From Cladorhizidae sp. MBARI D1340-BT2 (lineage: Eukaryota; Porifera; Demospongiae; Poecilosclerida; Cladorhizidae): a stretch of DNA of 64,000 nt. The position numbers were made by a program, and so were the translations under genes. This document shows, in pieces, positions 23,887-29,567 of this stretch; position 1 is the first letter of the stretch; every line of letters starts with the position of its first letter. The notes under the pieces were generated by a model that made no database searches, had not been told where the DNA came from, and was given only the letters and a program-made list of their open reading frames with translations. The stretch spans positions 24,437,144-24,501,143 of the forward strand of contig JAQNBH010000014.1 in NCBI GenBank assembly GCA_028752905.1, written 5' to 3'.

Positions 23887-26800
23887 TACTACTACTATAC
23901 TACTACTACTACTATTACTACTACCATACTACTACTACTATTACTACTACTATACTAATACTATTACTATGACTATTACCACTACTACTACTACTAAATA
24001 ACACTTGTTTATTTATTTTAATTTAAGATAACGTATATAAGATAACGTATATAATAGTAATTAGTGTGTATCTGTTGTGTTGTTTCTTGTCTGTGTGAAT
24101 CTAGTCAGTCCGGGCACTCTCACCAGGAAACCGGACGCTGGTAAGATGAAGCATCTCTTTGACAACACCTTACCTTGTCTTGAGACTGCTTACAGTCGAC
24201 CTGCACCTGAGGCCATAATGCAGGAGTCCAAGCTTGTGGTGGGGCACCAGGTCAGTTACGGAGAAGGTGCCAGTGAACACTTCCATATCTCACTTCTGAA
24301 TTTGTTACTCTCAAGACAAGCATGATTTTGTGAAGGGCTTTAGTTGTCAGCGACCAATACCAGACTCAGTTGAGGTAGGTTGAAGTAGGTTGACAATAGC
24401 TCTATGGGGACACACAGTAGACTAACATCACACTGGGTTGAAGTGGGTTAACAAGAGGTCTATGGGGACACACACTGGACCAATACCACACTGGGTTGAG
24501 GCAGGTTGACGTAGGTTGACAATAGCTCTATGGGGATACACACTGGACCAACACCACACTGGGTTGAGGCAGGTTGAAGTAGGTTGACAATAGCTCTATG
24601 GGGACACACAGTAGACTAACATCACACTGGGTTGAAGTGGGTTAACAAGAGGTCTATGGGGACACACACTGGACCAATACCACACTGGGTTGAGGCAGGT
24701 TGACGTAGGTTGACAATAGCTCTATGGGGATACACACTGGACCAACACCACACTGGGTTGAGGCAGGTTGAAGTAGGTTGACAATACCTCTATGGGGACA
24801 CACACTGGACCAACACCACACTGGGCTGAGGCTGGTTGAAGTGGGTTAACAAGAGTTCTATGGGGACAAACACTGGACCAACACCACACTGGGTTGAGGC
24901 TGAAGTAGGTTGACAATAGCTCTATGGGACACACACTGGACCAACACCAAACTGGGTTGAGGCAGGTTGAAGTAGGTTGACAATAGCTCTATGGGGATAC
25001 ACACTGGACTAACACTACACTGGGCTGAGGCAAGTTGAAGTAGGTTGACAATAGCTCTATGGGGACACACACTGGACCAACACCACACTGGGTTGAGGCT
25101 GAAGTAGGTTGACTATAGCTCTATGGGACACACACTGGACCAACACCAAACTGGGTTGAGGCAGGTTGAAGTAGGTTGACAATAGCTCTATGGGGACACA
25201 CAGTAGACTAACACCACACTGGGTTGAGGCAAGTTGAAGTAGGTTGACAATAGCTCTATGGGGATACACACTGGACCAAAACCTCTCTGGGCTGAAGCAG
25301 GTTTATCCAAATCAATTTTGACAGACAGTATTACATGCACACAAACTCTTCTTGTTCTTGTTTGACATGAGCTAACTTATATTACATGCACACAAACTCT
25401 TCTTGTTCTTGTTTGACATGAGCTAACTTATATTACATGCACACAAACTCTTCTTGTCAAACAAGAACTAACTTATATTACATGCACACAAACTCTTCTT
25501 GTTCTTGTTTGACATGAGCTAACTTATATTACCTGCACACAAACTCTTCTTGTTCTTGTTTGACATGAGCTAACTTATATTACATGCACACAAACTCTTC
25601 TTGTTCTTGTTTGACATTAGCTAACTTATATTACATGCACACAAACTCTTCTTGTCAAACAAGAACTAACTTATATTACATGCACACAAACTCTTCTTGT
25701 TCTTGTTTGACATGAGCTAACTTATATTACATGCACACAAACTCTTCTTGTTCTTGTTTGACATGAGCTAACTTGTCTTTGTGCAGGACTTCAGGAAAGT
25801 GGACAAAAAGCATTCCAAACAACGGGCAGCTACCAGCAAGCAGCACGAAAAGGTATTTGTTAACCTTTGAAATTTTACCATGGTGTAAAACTTAACTAAT
25901 GCTCTGTGTGTCTGATAAAGCTCAATGTACGACTAATAGTGAGTACATTAAATGGCGTGTTAATTTTATGTGTGTGTTTAGACTCGGAAGCAAGTGAAGG
26001 AGAAGATGAACAAGGGTAAGGCTGATGAGAGTGATATGAAGGTGCTTGAGAAAGCTTACAAACTGGAAATCATCAACTTCAACAAAGCATGCTCTGCAGA
26101 AGTAAGTTGGTTCCGGTGGAGAGAGATTGTAAGATTATAAATGATTTTTCCTGGCAGAGATACCAAAAGAAGAGGATGATTATTGAAGAAGCCCACAGGA
26201 TGCAGTTGAAGGATCTGAAGGAGAAAACGCACAAGAGGTGGACTGAGAGTGTTGTATCTAGATATGAATACATAGTTGTGCACTGAAGAGCTGGGAGGAG
26301 TCCACAAGAGGTGGACTTAGAGTGTTGTAGATATGAATACATAGTTGTGCACTGAAGAGCTGGGAGGAGTCCACAAGAGGTGGACTTAGAGTGTTATAGT
26401 CCACAAGAGGTGGACTTAGAGTGTTGTAGATATGAATACATAGTTGTGCACTGAAGAGCTGGGAGGAGTCCACAAGAGGTGGACTTAGAGTGTTATAGAT
26501 ATGAATACATAGTTGTGCACTGAAGAGCTGGGAGGAGTCCACAAGAGGTGGACTTAGAGTGTTATAGATATGAATACATAGTTGTGCACTGAAGAGCTGG
26601 GAGGAGTCTACAAGAGGTGGACTTAGAGTGTTGTAATGGAATATGAATGGTAAAGGGATGGCTCACAACATGATGGCGGTCGAAGCTTTACACTGCGTTG
26701 TGCTGCTCTTCATCAGGAATGAAGGCCAGATGCTCTTAAAAAGTCTCCTTTGATAAATTTAGCTCTGTTGCTGGATGCCGCCTGTACTAGAGCAGGAACA

Positions 26801-28976
26801 AACAAAGCACCAGAACATGATTTAGCTACAGTACCTACCAGTACTCTCAGTTCCTTGTGAAGGCTGTTAGCTACTTAACGAGCCATATCTATAGTCAGTG
26901 CTTTTGTTCGCGTCGTTACCCACACAGCAAACAGCAAAACCACACAAAAAATATATTTTTTAGTTAGCGACAAGTTTTGTATGTCCTTGTATGAATATAC
27001 AGTATATATATATATACTCACCACTGCATTAAGAGGGTTGCTATTACGTGGAATATATTTTTTCAGTGATCTGGCTAACTTGAACAGGGACTTGGCCATT
27101 ACTCTGAAGAAGTGCAGCAAAGATGCGGATCTCAAGGAGAACAGGAAACAGTCCATGAATGAGATTGAAAGCAGGATTATTGAGATGGGCAGGAAAGCCC
27201 GCAATGATGTAAGGGAAGGAGAGAGCATCAAACTATGGGGAGGGAGGGAGGGAGGGAGCAGGTAACTAAGGGGAGGGAGGGAGCAGGTAACTAAGGGGGA
27301 GGGAGCAGGTAACTATGGAGGGAGGGAGGGAGCAGGTAACTATGGGGGAAGGGAGGGAGGGAGCAGGTAATAACTATGGGGAGGGAGGGAGGGAGCAGGT
27401 AACTATGGGGGGAGGGAGCAGGTAACTATGGAGGGAGGGAGGGAGAAGGTAACTGGGGGAGCAGGGAGGGAGGGAGCAGGTAACTGTGGGGAGGGAGGGA
27501 GCAGGTAACTATGGGGATGGAGGGAGCAGGTAACTATGGGGGCAGGTAACTATGGAGGGGGGAGCAGGTAACTATGGAGAGGGAGGGAGCAGGTAACTAT
27601 GGGGAGGGAGGGAGCAGGTAACTATGGAGAGGGGGGAGCAGGTAACTATGGAGAGGGAGGGAGCAGGTAACTGTGGGGAGGGAGAGAGCAGGTAACTATG
27701 GAGAGGGAGGGAGCAGGTAACTATGGGGAGGGAGGGAGCAGGTAACTATGGGGGCAGGTTACCTATGGGGGGGGGGGAGCATGTAACTGTAACTATGGGG
27801 GGGGGGGGGAGACAGGCAAAAGAGGGTCCTTGTGTGAAGAAGTGAGAAAGGTTGGAGCAGAGCCTGAGGGAGTGAGTTGATTGTGTAATGATTGTTCCCT
27901 ACAGTTTGATGTGATACATACCTCTGAGATTAGCAAACTTGAAGAGAAGCAGAAACTGGCTCTTCTGGAAGTTGTCAAGACCCAAGCTAAAGTAAGCTTT
28001 AAAAAGGTGTGTGGTGGTTCCATGTGGCAGCAGCGATAAATCAAATTCCTACTACTAATGCACATGTGGCTCCCGATATATATAGCCTTCACAGGAGTGG
28101 GTTATTATTATTATAACTCACTTGTGTGCACACATGTGGCTCCCGATATATATAGCCTTCACAGGAGTGGGTTATTATTATTATAACCCACTTGTGTGCA
28201 CACATGTGGCTCCCGATATATATAGCCTTCACAGGAGTGGGTTATTATTATTATAACCCACTTGTGTGCACACATGTGGCTCCTGATGTATGCAGCCTTC
28301 ACAGGAGTGGGTTATTATATAACCCACTTGTGTGCACACATGTGGCTACTGATGTATCTTCACAGGAGTGGGTTATTATTATTATAGCCCACTTGTGTGC
28401 ACACATGTGGCTCCAGATATATATATATAGCCTTCACAGGAGTGGGTTATTATTATTATAGCTTGGAAGGGAAGTTGTTATTATTATTATAGTTACTAGC
28501 GAGGGGATATACCATTTAATTTTTTTAATGTCGAATGATCTAAACATGTTCAACTTGTCCTAGATTTTGTTTGAATGAAACAAATTCCGTTGCACTCTAA
28601 TGATAGGGAGGACAGGGGAAGATGAAGCCAATTCAATCTAACTATTGCTTACTCCAATGATGATAGGGGCAGGGGGAGATGAAGCTAACCGTTGCTTACT
28701 CTAATGATAGGGATAGGGAGAGATGAAGCTAATTCAATGCTTCCTCTAATGATAGGGCATCTAGTCGAATCATCGAGACAACACCCTTCAAGTTGATGAT
28801 TGAGAATGCTATTATAACTACACAATGTTTGAAATATCATCAGATACAGAAACAAGTCAGACAGAAGTGATGTCATTGTTTGGTTTTGTGTGTAAATATA
28901 TCATTTGTTCTGACAGGAACTGGATGAACTGAATGAAGAATTGGCCTCTATGGACAGGGAAGCTACACCAGTGTAG
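1694..28976 (+). CDS. PLCB: Phospholipase C beta, 3' part of gene (12 exons, overview)
   Basis: PLC-beta hydrolyses phosphatidylinositol 4,5-bisphosphate to IP3 and diacylglycerol at the inner plasma membrane and is activated by G-alpha-q. Exons are 1694-1857, 2449-2613, 5999-6203, 6758-6828, 14962-15163, 24105-24250, 25787-25852, 25982-26101, 26158-26237, 27067-27208, 27905-27991 and 28917-28976. All are flanked by AG/GT and all phases agree, giving about 501 residues and a TAG stop. Domains in order: end of the catalytic Y half, C2, G-alpha-q-binding helices, basic linker, long helical distal C-terminal domain. The X half, EF hands and PH domain lie upstream of the window. Family assignment is firm because of the C2 plus long C-terminal coiled coil; the paralogue is not determined. 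The gene is intron-dominated, with about 1.5 kb of coding sequence in 27 kb. Confidence 0.93.
2386..2446. repeat. (TG)n microsatellite forming the polypyrimidine-poor acceptor tract
   Basis: tgtgtg runs interrupted by tgatg reach to within 3 bases of the AG at 2447-2448. The acceptor of the next PLC-beta exon is therefore preceded by a GT repeat rather than a normal pyrimidine tract. Expansion or contraction would directly alter the acceptor context. Confidence 0.95.
2449..2613 (+). CDS. PLCB: PLC-beta exon: C2 domain core
   Basis: 55 codons, phase 0 at both ends. It reads VISGYFLTSSDKKTSCYVEV, then DLYGLPAD and PFWNEDFFVFKR. This matches the PLC C2 pattern (V-I-S-G-x-F-L, Y-V-E-V-x-x-x-G-L-P, NPVWxExFxF). 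Joining to the neighbouring exons gives LKVK-VISGYFL and VFKR-VLLPEMAML without a gap relative to the family. Confidence 0.95.
2719..4830 (-). mobile_element. Dispersed repeat element with minisatellite core, copy 1
   Basis: Flanks of the 27-bp array on both sides (2719-2925 and 4672-4830) match, in reverse complement, the flanks of a second array at 17736-18586. Examples are the segment containing ctgtaatgatggctaactct near one end and gctagaatgaaccactgg at the other. The unit of transposition or duplication therefore comprises flanks plus array. No protein-coding capacity or clear terminal inverted repeats are seen, so it is probably a non-autonomous element of unknown class. Strand is arbitrary, set so that copy 2 is +. 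Confidence 0.75.
2925..4672. repeat. 27-bp polypyrimidine minisatellite, about 64 units
   Basis: The unit begins ggcttctcctcagctcttcc and ends attccca. Units alternate in a 54-bp dimer between about 2960 and 3280 (Ctgctcttcc / Cagctcttct variants). A larger duplication is visible: the catgtccatgcttctcctca variant recurs at about 3586 and 4246, and the cacccagacttct variant at about 3835 and 4465. Because 27 is divisible by 3, long open frames cross the array on both strands; they are artefacts. Confidence 0.95.
4865..5205. repeat. 28-bp minisatellite, about 12 units
   Basis: Units contain tgtagggggaagattttcac followed by ccctgaag. Variants have ttgcac instead of tttcac, and one unit is shortened near 5060. 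It directly follows the dispersed element copy 1 in the same PLC-beta intron. Nothing else is seen in 5205-5290. Confidence 0.95.
5290..5998. repeat. 54-bp minisatellite containing the 3' splice site of the next exon
   Basis: Thirteen units of about 54 bp each contain ctgtacag (or ctgtgcag) followed by gtcttgctgccagagatggc and catgct, which is the acceptor and first 30 bases of the PLC-beta exon starting at 5999. After that the unit diverges to atgattattgcaaccctcca. The real exon is the last copy of the acceptor block. Units at 5814 and 5962 carry single changes. The array is a tandem amplification of the intron-exon boundary. Confidence 0.95.
5999..6203 (+). CDS. PLCB: PLC-beta exon: end of C2 domain
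   Basis: The acceptor is ctgtgcag and the donor GTGTGT. It begins VLLPEMAMLRIGVFDDDKEL, then IGTRVLPLNAIRPGFRHIGL, and ends DWVPDEME plus one base. This corresponds to the last C2 strands of PLC-beta (LxSLRIAV, GHRxLPxxAIRPGYxxICL). The start is the last of 14 tandem acceptor copies; only this copy continues in frame (ctt cgt), while the others run into cta tga. Confidence 0.95.
6220..6480. repeat. 21-bp minisatellite, about 12 units
   Basis: The unit is gctaggtcaggctaccatgt plus t, with ttaggc variants. It begins 20 bases after the splice donor at 6204. Confidence 0.95.
6758..6828 (+). CDS. PLCB: PLC-beta exon: G-alpha-q-binding helix pair
   Basis: A 71-base exon between attctag and GTAAGG, phase 1 to phase 0. 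It reads ELVAMLMDPISFANRALLEM then SEGL. It aligns with the short helix-turn-helix after the C2 domain of PLC-beta that binds activated G-alpha-q (YAEALINPI in human PLC-beta3). The Leu and Pro-Ile are kept, and the Asn before Pro is Asp here. The assignment rests on position, phase and this motif. Confidence 0.88.
6905..7225. repeat. 31-bp imperfect minisatellite, about 10 units
   Basis: Units contain ccattgttcagctatgaata and cactagaggag. Several units are truncated or have point changes. It is intronic. Confidence 0.9.
7230..8930. other. PLC-beta intron segment; possible cassette exons and a MITE
   Basis: No firm gene. Two short open blocks with splice-like ends (7977-8037 and 8766-8848) could be alternative PLC-beta exons by phase, but have no recognised homology. 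An AT-rich part with atatatatat runs lies at about 8115-8215. A MITE-like element lies at about 8325-8500. The remainder is unremarkable. Confidence 0.5.
8325..8500. mobile_element. MITE-like element, TIR family A, longest copy
   Basis: The left end reads caatgacctcgataatcaac then ttaaattt. The right end is its imperfect inverse (aagtttaagttgattatgga, then ctgtcattg). About 130 bp of non-coding interior lies between. The same termini occur at 15232-15305 (both arms, interior lost) and 47955-48045 (right half). No transposase is associated. Confidence 0.65.
8930..14430. repeat. 17/18-bp minisatellite, about 5.5 kb
   Basis: Units are gtagctgcacaacatggt (18 bp) and gtagctgcaaacatggt (17 bp), in mixed order, with ttgtagctg and ctgtagctg variants and rare ggagctg units. 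Shorter units (aacatgtagctg) are scattered. A block containing attgctagctg and three ggagctgc units at about 9413-9600 recurs at about 9961-10140, giving a period near 549 bp. The very long Cys/His/Leu-rich open frames on the - strand are repeat artefacts. Host is the PLC-beta intron 6829-14961. Confidence 0.97.
14430..14961. other. Intron segment with a G20 tract and (TA)n acceptor
   Basis: No gene. A G homopolymer of about 20 bases lies at 14765-14784 (broken upstream by gggggt), with a short tgttgttg run before it. The last bases before the next exon are tatatatatatag, an acceptor with a TA repeat instead of a pyrimidine tract. Confidence 0.8.
14962..15163 (+). CDS. PLCB: PLC-beta exon: basic linker after the proximal C-terminal domain
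   Basis: 202 bases, starting in phase 0 after tatatag and ending in phase 1 before GTAAGT. It reads DESEEAFKGKSTDGGPANKN, continues with many Lys, Pro and Asn (KKVQNYPIKAKPAAKGLPIP) and ends LTPNRPTP. Low-complexity basic linkers of this kind join the proximal and distal C-terminal domains of PLC-beta. The assignment rests mainly on the clean phase match to the flanking exons. Confidence 0.8.
15232..15305. mobile_element. MITE family A, snap-back remnant (perfect 19-bp hairpin)
   Basis: Arms aataatcaacttgaaattt (15247-15265) and its exact inverse (15272-15290) are separated by 6 bases. Flanking bases extend the match to the family A ends (atgacctttt / gattaggtcattg). It looks like both termini with the interior deleted. 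It starts 70 bases after an exon donor. Confidence 0.7.
15340..16170. repeat. T/G-rich minisatellite, unit about 14-17 bp
   Basis: Units of ttgttttgttgatggtg and shortened forms (gtagttattttgttgatgg, gttgatggtgttg) occur throughout. It degrades into gttgttgt simple sequence toward 16270. Confidence 0.95.
16400..17440. repeat. 17-bp minisatellite with two palindromic hexamers, about 61 units
   Basis: The unit tacatgttgccatggac contains ACATGT and CCATGG. Common variants are gtcatgg for gccatgg and catgaac. Two cccatg variants near 16794 and 16850 form a short duplication. Long open frames are artefacts. Confidence 0.97.
17736..18586 (+). mobile_element. Dispersed repeat element with minisatellite core, copy 2
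   Basis: This is the inverse of the element at 2719-4830. Flanks 17736-17885 and 18330-18586 match copy 1, with an additional internal duplication near 18490-18560 (actccagcag / actccggcag). Its array is much shorter than in copy 1. Confidence 0.75.
17885..18330. repeat. 27-bp polypurine minisatellite, about 16 units
   Basis: Units gaggagaagcatgggaatgg followed by aagagct are the reverse complement of the array at 2925-4672. A few units are shortened near 18105-18140. Both arrays are transcribed in opposite sense within one PLC-beta primary transcript. Confidence 0.95.
18855..18962. repeat. (TTA)n microsatellite
   Basis: About 35 copies of att/tat triplets. A second short run lies at 19003-19019. 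It is downstream of the TRAF-like gene, which reads on the other strand. An actual AATAAA for that gene could be provided by atttattatt at about 18876. Confidence 0.95.
19187..20247 (-). CDS. TRAF-like adaptor, exon 2: TRAF zinc fingers and MATH domain
   Basis: The acceptor (cactag) is just above 20247. The exon joins in phase to the RING exon, giving FNDMRS-GREIDALL, and reads 352 residues to the stop. About residues 9-180 hold Cys/His-rich TRAF-type zinc fingers (CTWEG, HVAKCPYSLIPCPN, CKDCGEKGTY, CEQKIILCPN, LEEQCLHSMLPC). About 180-210 is a short helical stretch (HMAMDAVVRLQKAVAVLSER). About 210-345 is a MATH domain (SPAFYTSPNGYKLSLKVYPN, SAYMHILTGQYDQTLNWPL, VTIELLNQL, DSLYFRVAV). TRAF proteins bind receptor tails through MATH and signal through RING ubiquitin ligase activity. 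The gene lies antisense within the PLC-beta intron 15164-24104. Which TRAF it matches cannot be decided. Confidence 0.93.
20320..20380. repeat. Dispersed short repeat ctagtatactacaggaagtg
   Basis: Two tandem copies of the motif gtctagtatactacaggaag lie here, upstream of TRAF-like exon 2. The same motif occurs at about 2300-2360 (inverse) and 17520-17595. The surrounding 20380-20860 is intron sequence with a T14 run at about 20610 and no other recognised feature. Confidence 0.6.
20894..21101 (-). CDS. TRAF-like adaptor, exon 1: RING finger
   Basis: From the ATG at 21099-21101 it reads 69 codons plus one base, with donor GTAAGT (acttac on +, 20888-20893). The RING reads FCMLCAEV, then GGCGKLICPRCLQDYG and SCPACKA. 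Cys pairs are in place, but the usual CGH is CGK, with a His three residues earlier. The total protein with exon 2 is about 422 residues, within the TRAF range but short. The start is uncertain: ccttcag close to the ATG could be an acceptor from an upstream exon. Confidence 0.82.
21340..21950. repeat. 92-bp tandem repeat, about 6.5 units
   Basis: Each unit contains tagtaccagaagatagcttg, ccaatgatgtactttatgaa and gtctgtatagtggtgaccaa. The first unit starts within tagcactagaagcttctttc and is the most divergent. It lies just 5' of the TRAF-like gene. Confidence 0.95.
22020..23010. repeat. 28-bp minisatellite, about 35 units, very homogeneous
   Basis: The unit is tgccctcactcttagtggag followed by tgtgcatg. 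The only common variation is one base (ggag, gcag, gtag), so the array looks young. Confidence 0.97.
23555..23995. repeat. (CTA)n microsatellites
   Basis: Uninterrupted cta triplets at about 23558-23610 and interrupted ones at 23810-23995. Between them lies unique sequence with a G11 tract near 23668. 23011-23555 shows no gene. Confidence 0.95.
24105..24250 (+). CDS. PLCB: PLC-beta exon: linker to distal C-terminal domain
   Basis: The acceptor is tgaatctag and the donor GTCAGT. The first two bases finish a codon begun in the previous exon. It reads SPGTLTRKPDAGKMKHLFDN, then TLPCLETAYSRPAPEAIMQE and SKLVVGHQ. It ends in phase 0. The family is poorly conserved here; phase continuity supports it. 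Confidence 0.82.
24360..25310. repeat. 68-bp minisatellite with variable units, about 13 copies
   Basis: Units contain gggttgaggcaggttgaagt, aggttgacaatagctctatg and acactggaccaacaccacac. Two neighbouring units form a larger block at about 24400-24545 that is repeated at 24590-24735. The stretch accaacaccacactgggt is identical to the core of the array at 55250-64000. Confidence 0.95.
25320..25775. repeat. About 51-bp minisatellite, 9 units
   Basis: Units contain ttatattacatgcacacaaa, ctcttcttgttcttgtttga and catgagctaac. In two units the end is replaced by an inverted version (cttgtcaaacaagaac). The last unit runs to 15 bases before the acceptor at 25786. Confidence 0.95.
25787..25852 (+). 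CDS. PLCB: PLC-beta exon: distal C-terminal domain
   Basis: 22 codons, phase 0, with acceptor tttgtgcag and donor GTATTT. It reads DFRKVDKKHSKQRAATSKQH then EK. It is basic and helical, as at the start of the distal PLC-beta coiled coil. Confidence 0.87.
25982..26101 (+). CDS. PLCB: PLC-beta exon: distal coiled coil
   Basis: 40 codons, phase 0, with donor GTAAGT. It reads TRKQVKEKMNKGKADESDMK, then VLEKAYKLEIINFNKACSAE. Strongly helical with clustered Lys, as in the membrane- and G-alpha-q-contacting distal domain. Confidence 0.9.
26158..26237 (+). CDS. PLCB: PLC-beta exon: distal coiled coil
   Basis: After a 56-base intron ending ctggcag it reads RYQKKRMIIEEAHRMQLKDL then KEKTHK and two bases. 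The donor is GTGGAC, weak. Only this end gives a codon (AG+T) that continues in the next exon. The exon end is copied in the adjacent array. Confidence 0.85.
26232..26640. repeat. Approx. 71-bp minisatellite carrying a copied exon end and splice donor
   Basis: Units contain cacaagaggtggacttagag, atgaatacatagttgtgcac and tgaagagctgggaggagtc. The part cacaagag|gtggac is the 3' end and donor of the exon ending at 26237. Six copies follow the real one at about 26303, 26371, 26402, 26473, 26539 and 26610. One unit is reduced to about 31 bp. Confidence 0.93.
26641..27066. other. Intron remainder
   Basis: No gene is seen. The segment ends in a normal acceptor (atattttttcag). A short tatatata run lies near 27003. 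Confidence 0.7.
27067..27208 (+). CDS. PLCB: PLC-beta exon: distal coiled coil
   Basis: 142 bases; the first base completes a Ser codon. It reads DLANLNRDLAITLKKCSKDA, then DLKENRKQSMNEIESRIIEM and GRKARND, with donor GTAAGG. The heptad-like leucine and isoleucine spacing suits the PLC-beta distal helix bundle. Phase 0 at the end. Confidence 0.9.
27235..27790. repeat. Purine-rich minisatellite carrying cag|gtaact, about 25 units
   Basis: Units of about 18-25 bp read gggagggagcaggtaactat followed by gg or gga. It starts about 25 bases inside the intron. Each unit contains CAGGTAACT, close to the splice donor consensus, stronger on paper than the real donor (GATGTAAGG). Confidence 0.95.
27905..27991 (+). 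CDS. PLCB: PLC-beta exon: distal coiled coil
   Basis: 29 codons, phase 0, with acceptor ccctacag and donor GTAAGC. It reads FDVIHTSEISKLEEKQKLAL then LEVVKTQAK, a helical segment of the distal domain. Confidence 0.9.
28040..28470. repeat. About 66-bp minisatellite, 6-7 units
   Basis: Units contain cacatgtggctcccgatata, tagccttcacaggagtgggt and tattattattataacccact. Unit lengths vary through the ttattat run. 28600-28760 carries a further loose repeat of atgatagggataggg and gatgaagct motifs. Confidence 0.93.
28917..28976 (+). CDS. PLCB: PLC-beta last exon and stop
   Basis: Acceptor tctgacag. It reads ELDELNEELASMDREATPV and then TAG. The ending (TPV) resembles a C-terminal PDZ-binding sequence, which PLC-beta isoforms commonly have; that role is inference. 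Confidence 0.88.
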   Translation, partial: ELDELNEELASMDREATPV

Positions 28977-29183
28977 AGCAAGCAAGAAAACCGGACAGTT
29001 CCTATATATAACCAATGACTAATACTCTCTCTATTTATAATTCATAGAACATTGCCCGTAATGTTATACGGTATCAAACATGACCTCATTGTACATTGAA
29101 GTAGCAATTGGAAGATGGGGGGGGGGGGGGGGGGGGAGTTTTGTAAGAGTGATATATTGGGGTTGTTGCTGAGAAGCAACAGC

Positions 29184-29189
29184 AATAAA
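29184..29189 (+). promoter_or_regulatory. PLCB: AATAAA polyadenylation signal of PLC-beta
   Basis: The hexamer lies in agcaataaatactag, 208 bases after the stop codon, and is followed by a gtgtgttgtt stretch typical of a downstream element. A G tract of about 19 bases lies in the 3' UTR near 29119-29137. Confidence 0.65.
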
Positions 29190-29567
29190 TACTAGTGCAT
29201 ACTAGTGCATGTGTGTTGTTATTTTATGACATGATTCTGGAGCACTTGACTCTAAGATGCAACTGAGAACTGAGATGCTAATTGAAAAGTGAATGAAGTT
29301 CCATTTGAAGAAGTTATGCCAATGATATTGCCTTTATCGACCAAGTGTCGACTGAGGTGGAGTCATGAGTTAATACTTAGTTATCCACCATGTGCTACAA
29401 ACCACACCCTGGCACATGCATCCAGCACGTGAACCAGATGTGTGCAACAAAGATAATAACAACTCCAAAAATATAACAATTGCATAATAAATAAATATAT
29501 AATTTAGATAAATAAAAAAATTCAAAATGTTGTAATATTATAAATGAAAACAAGACGACTATATCGG

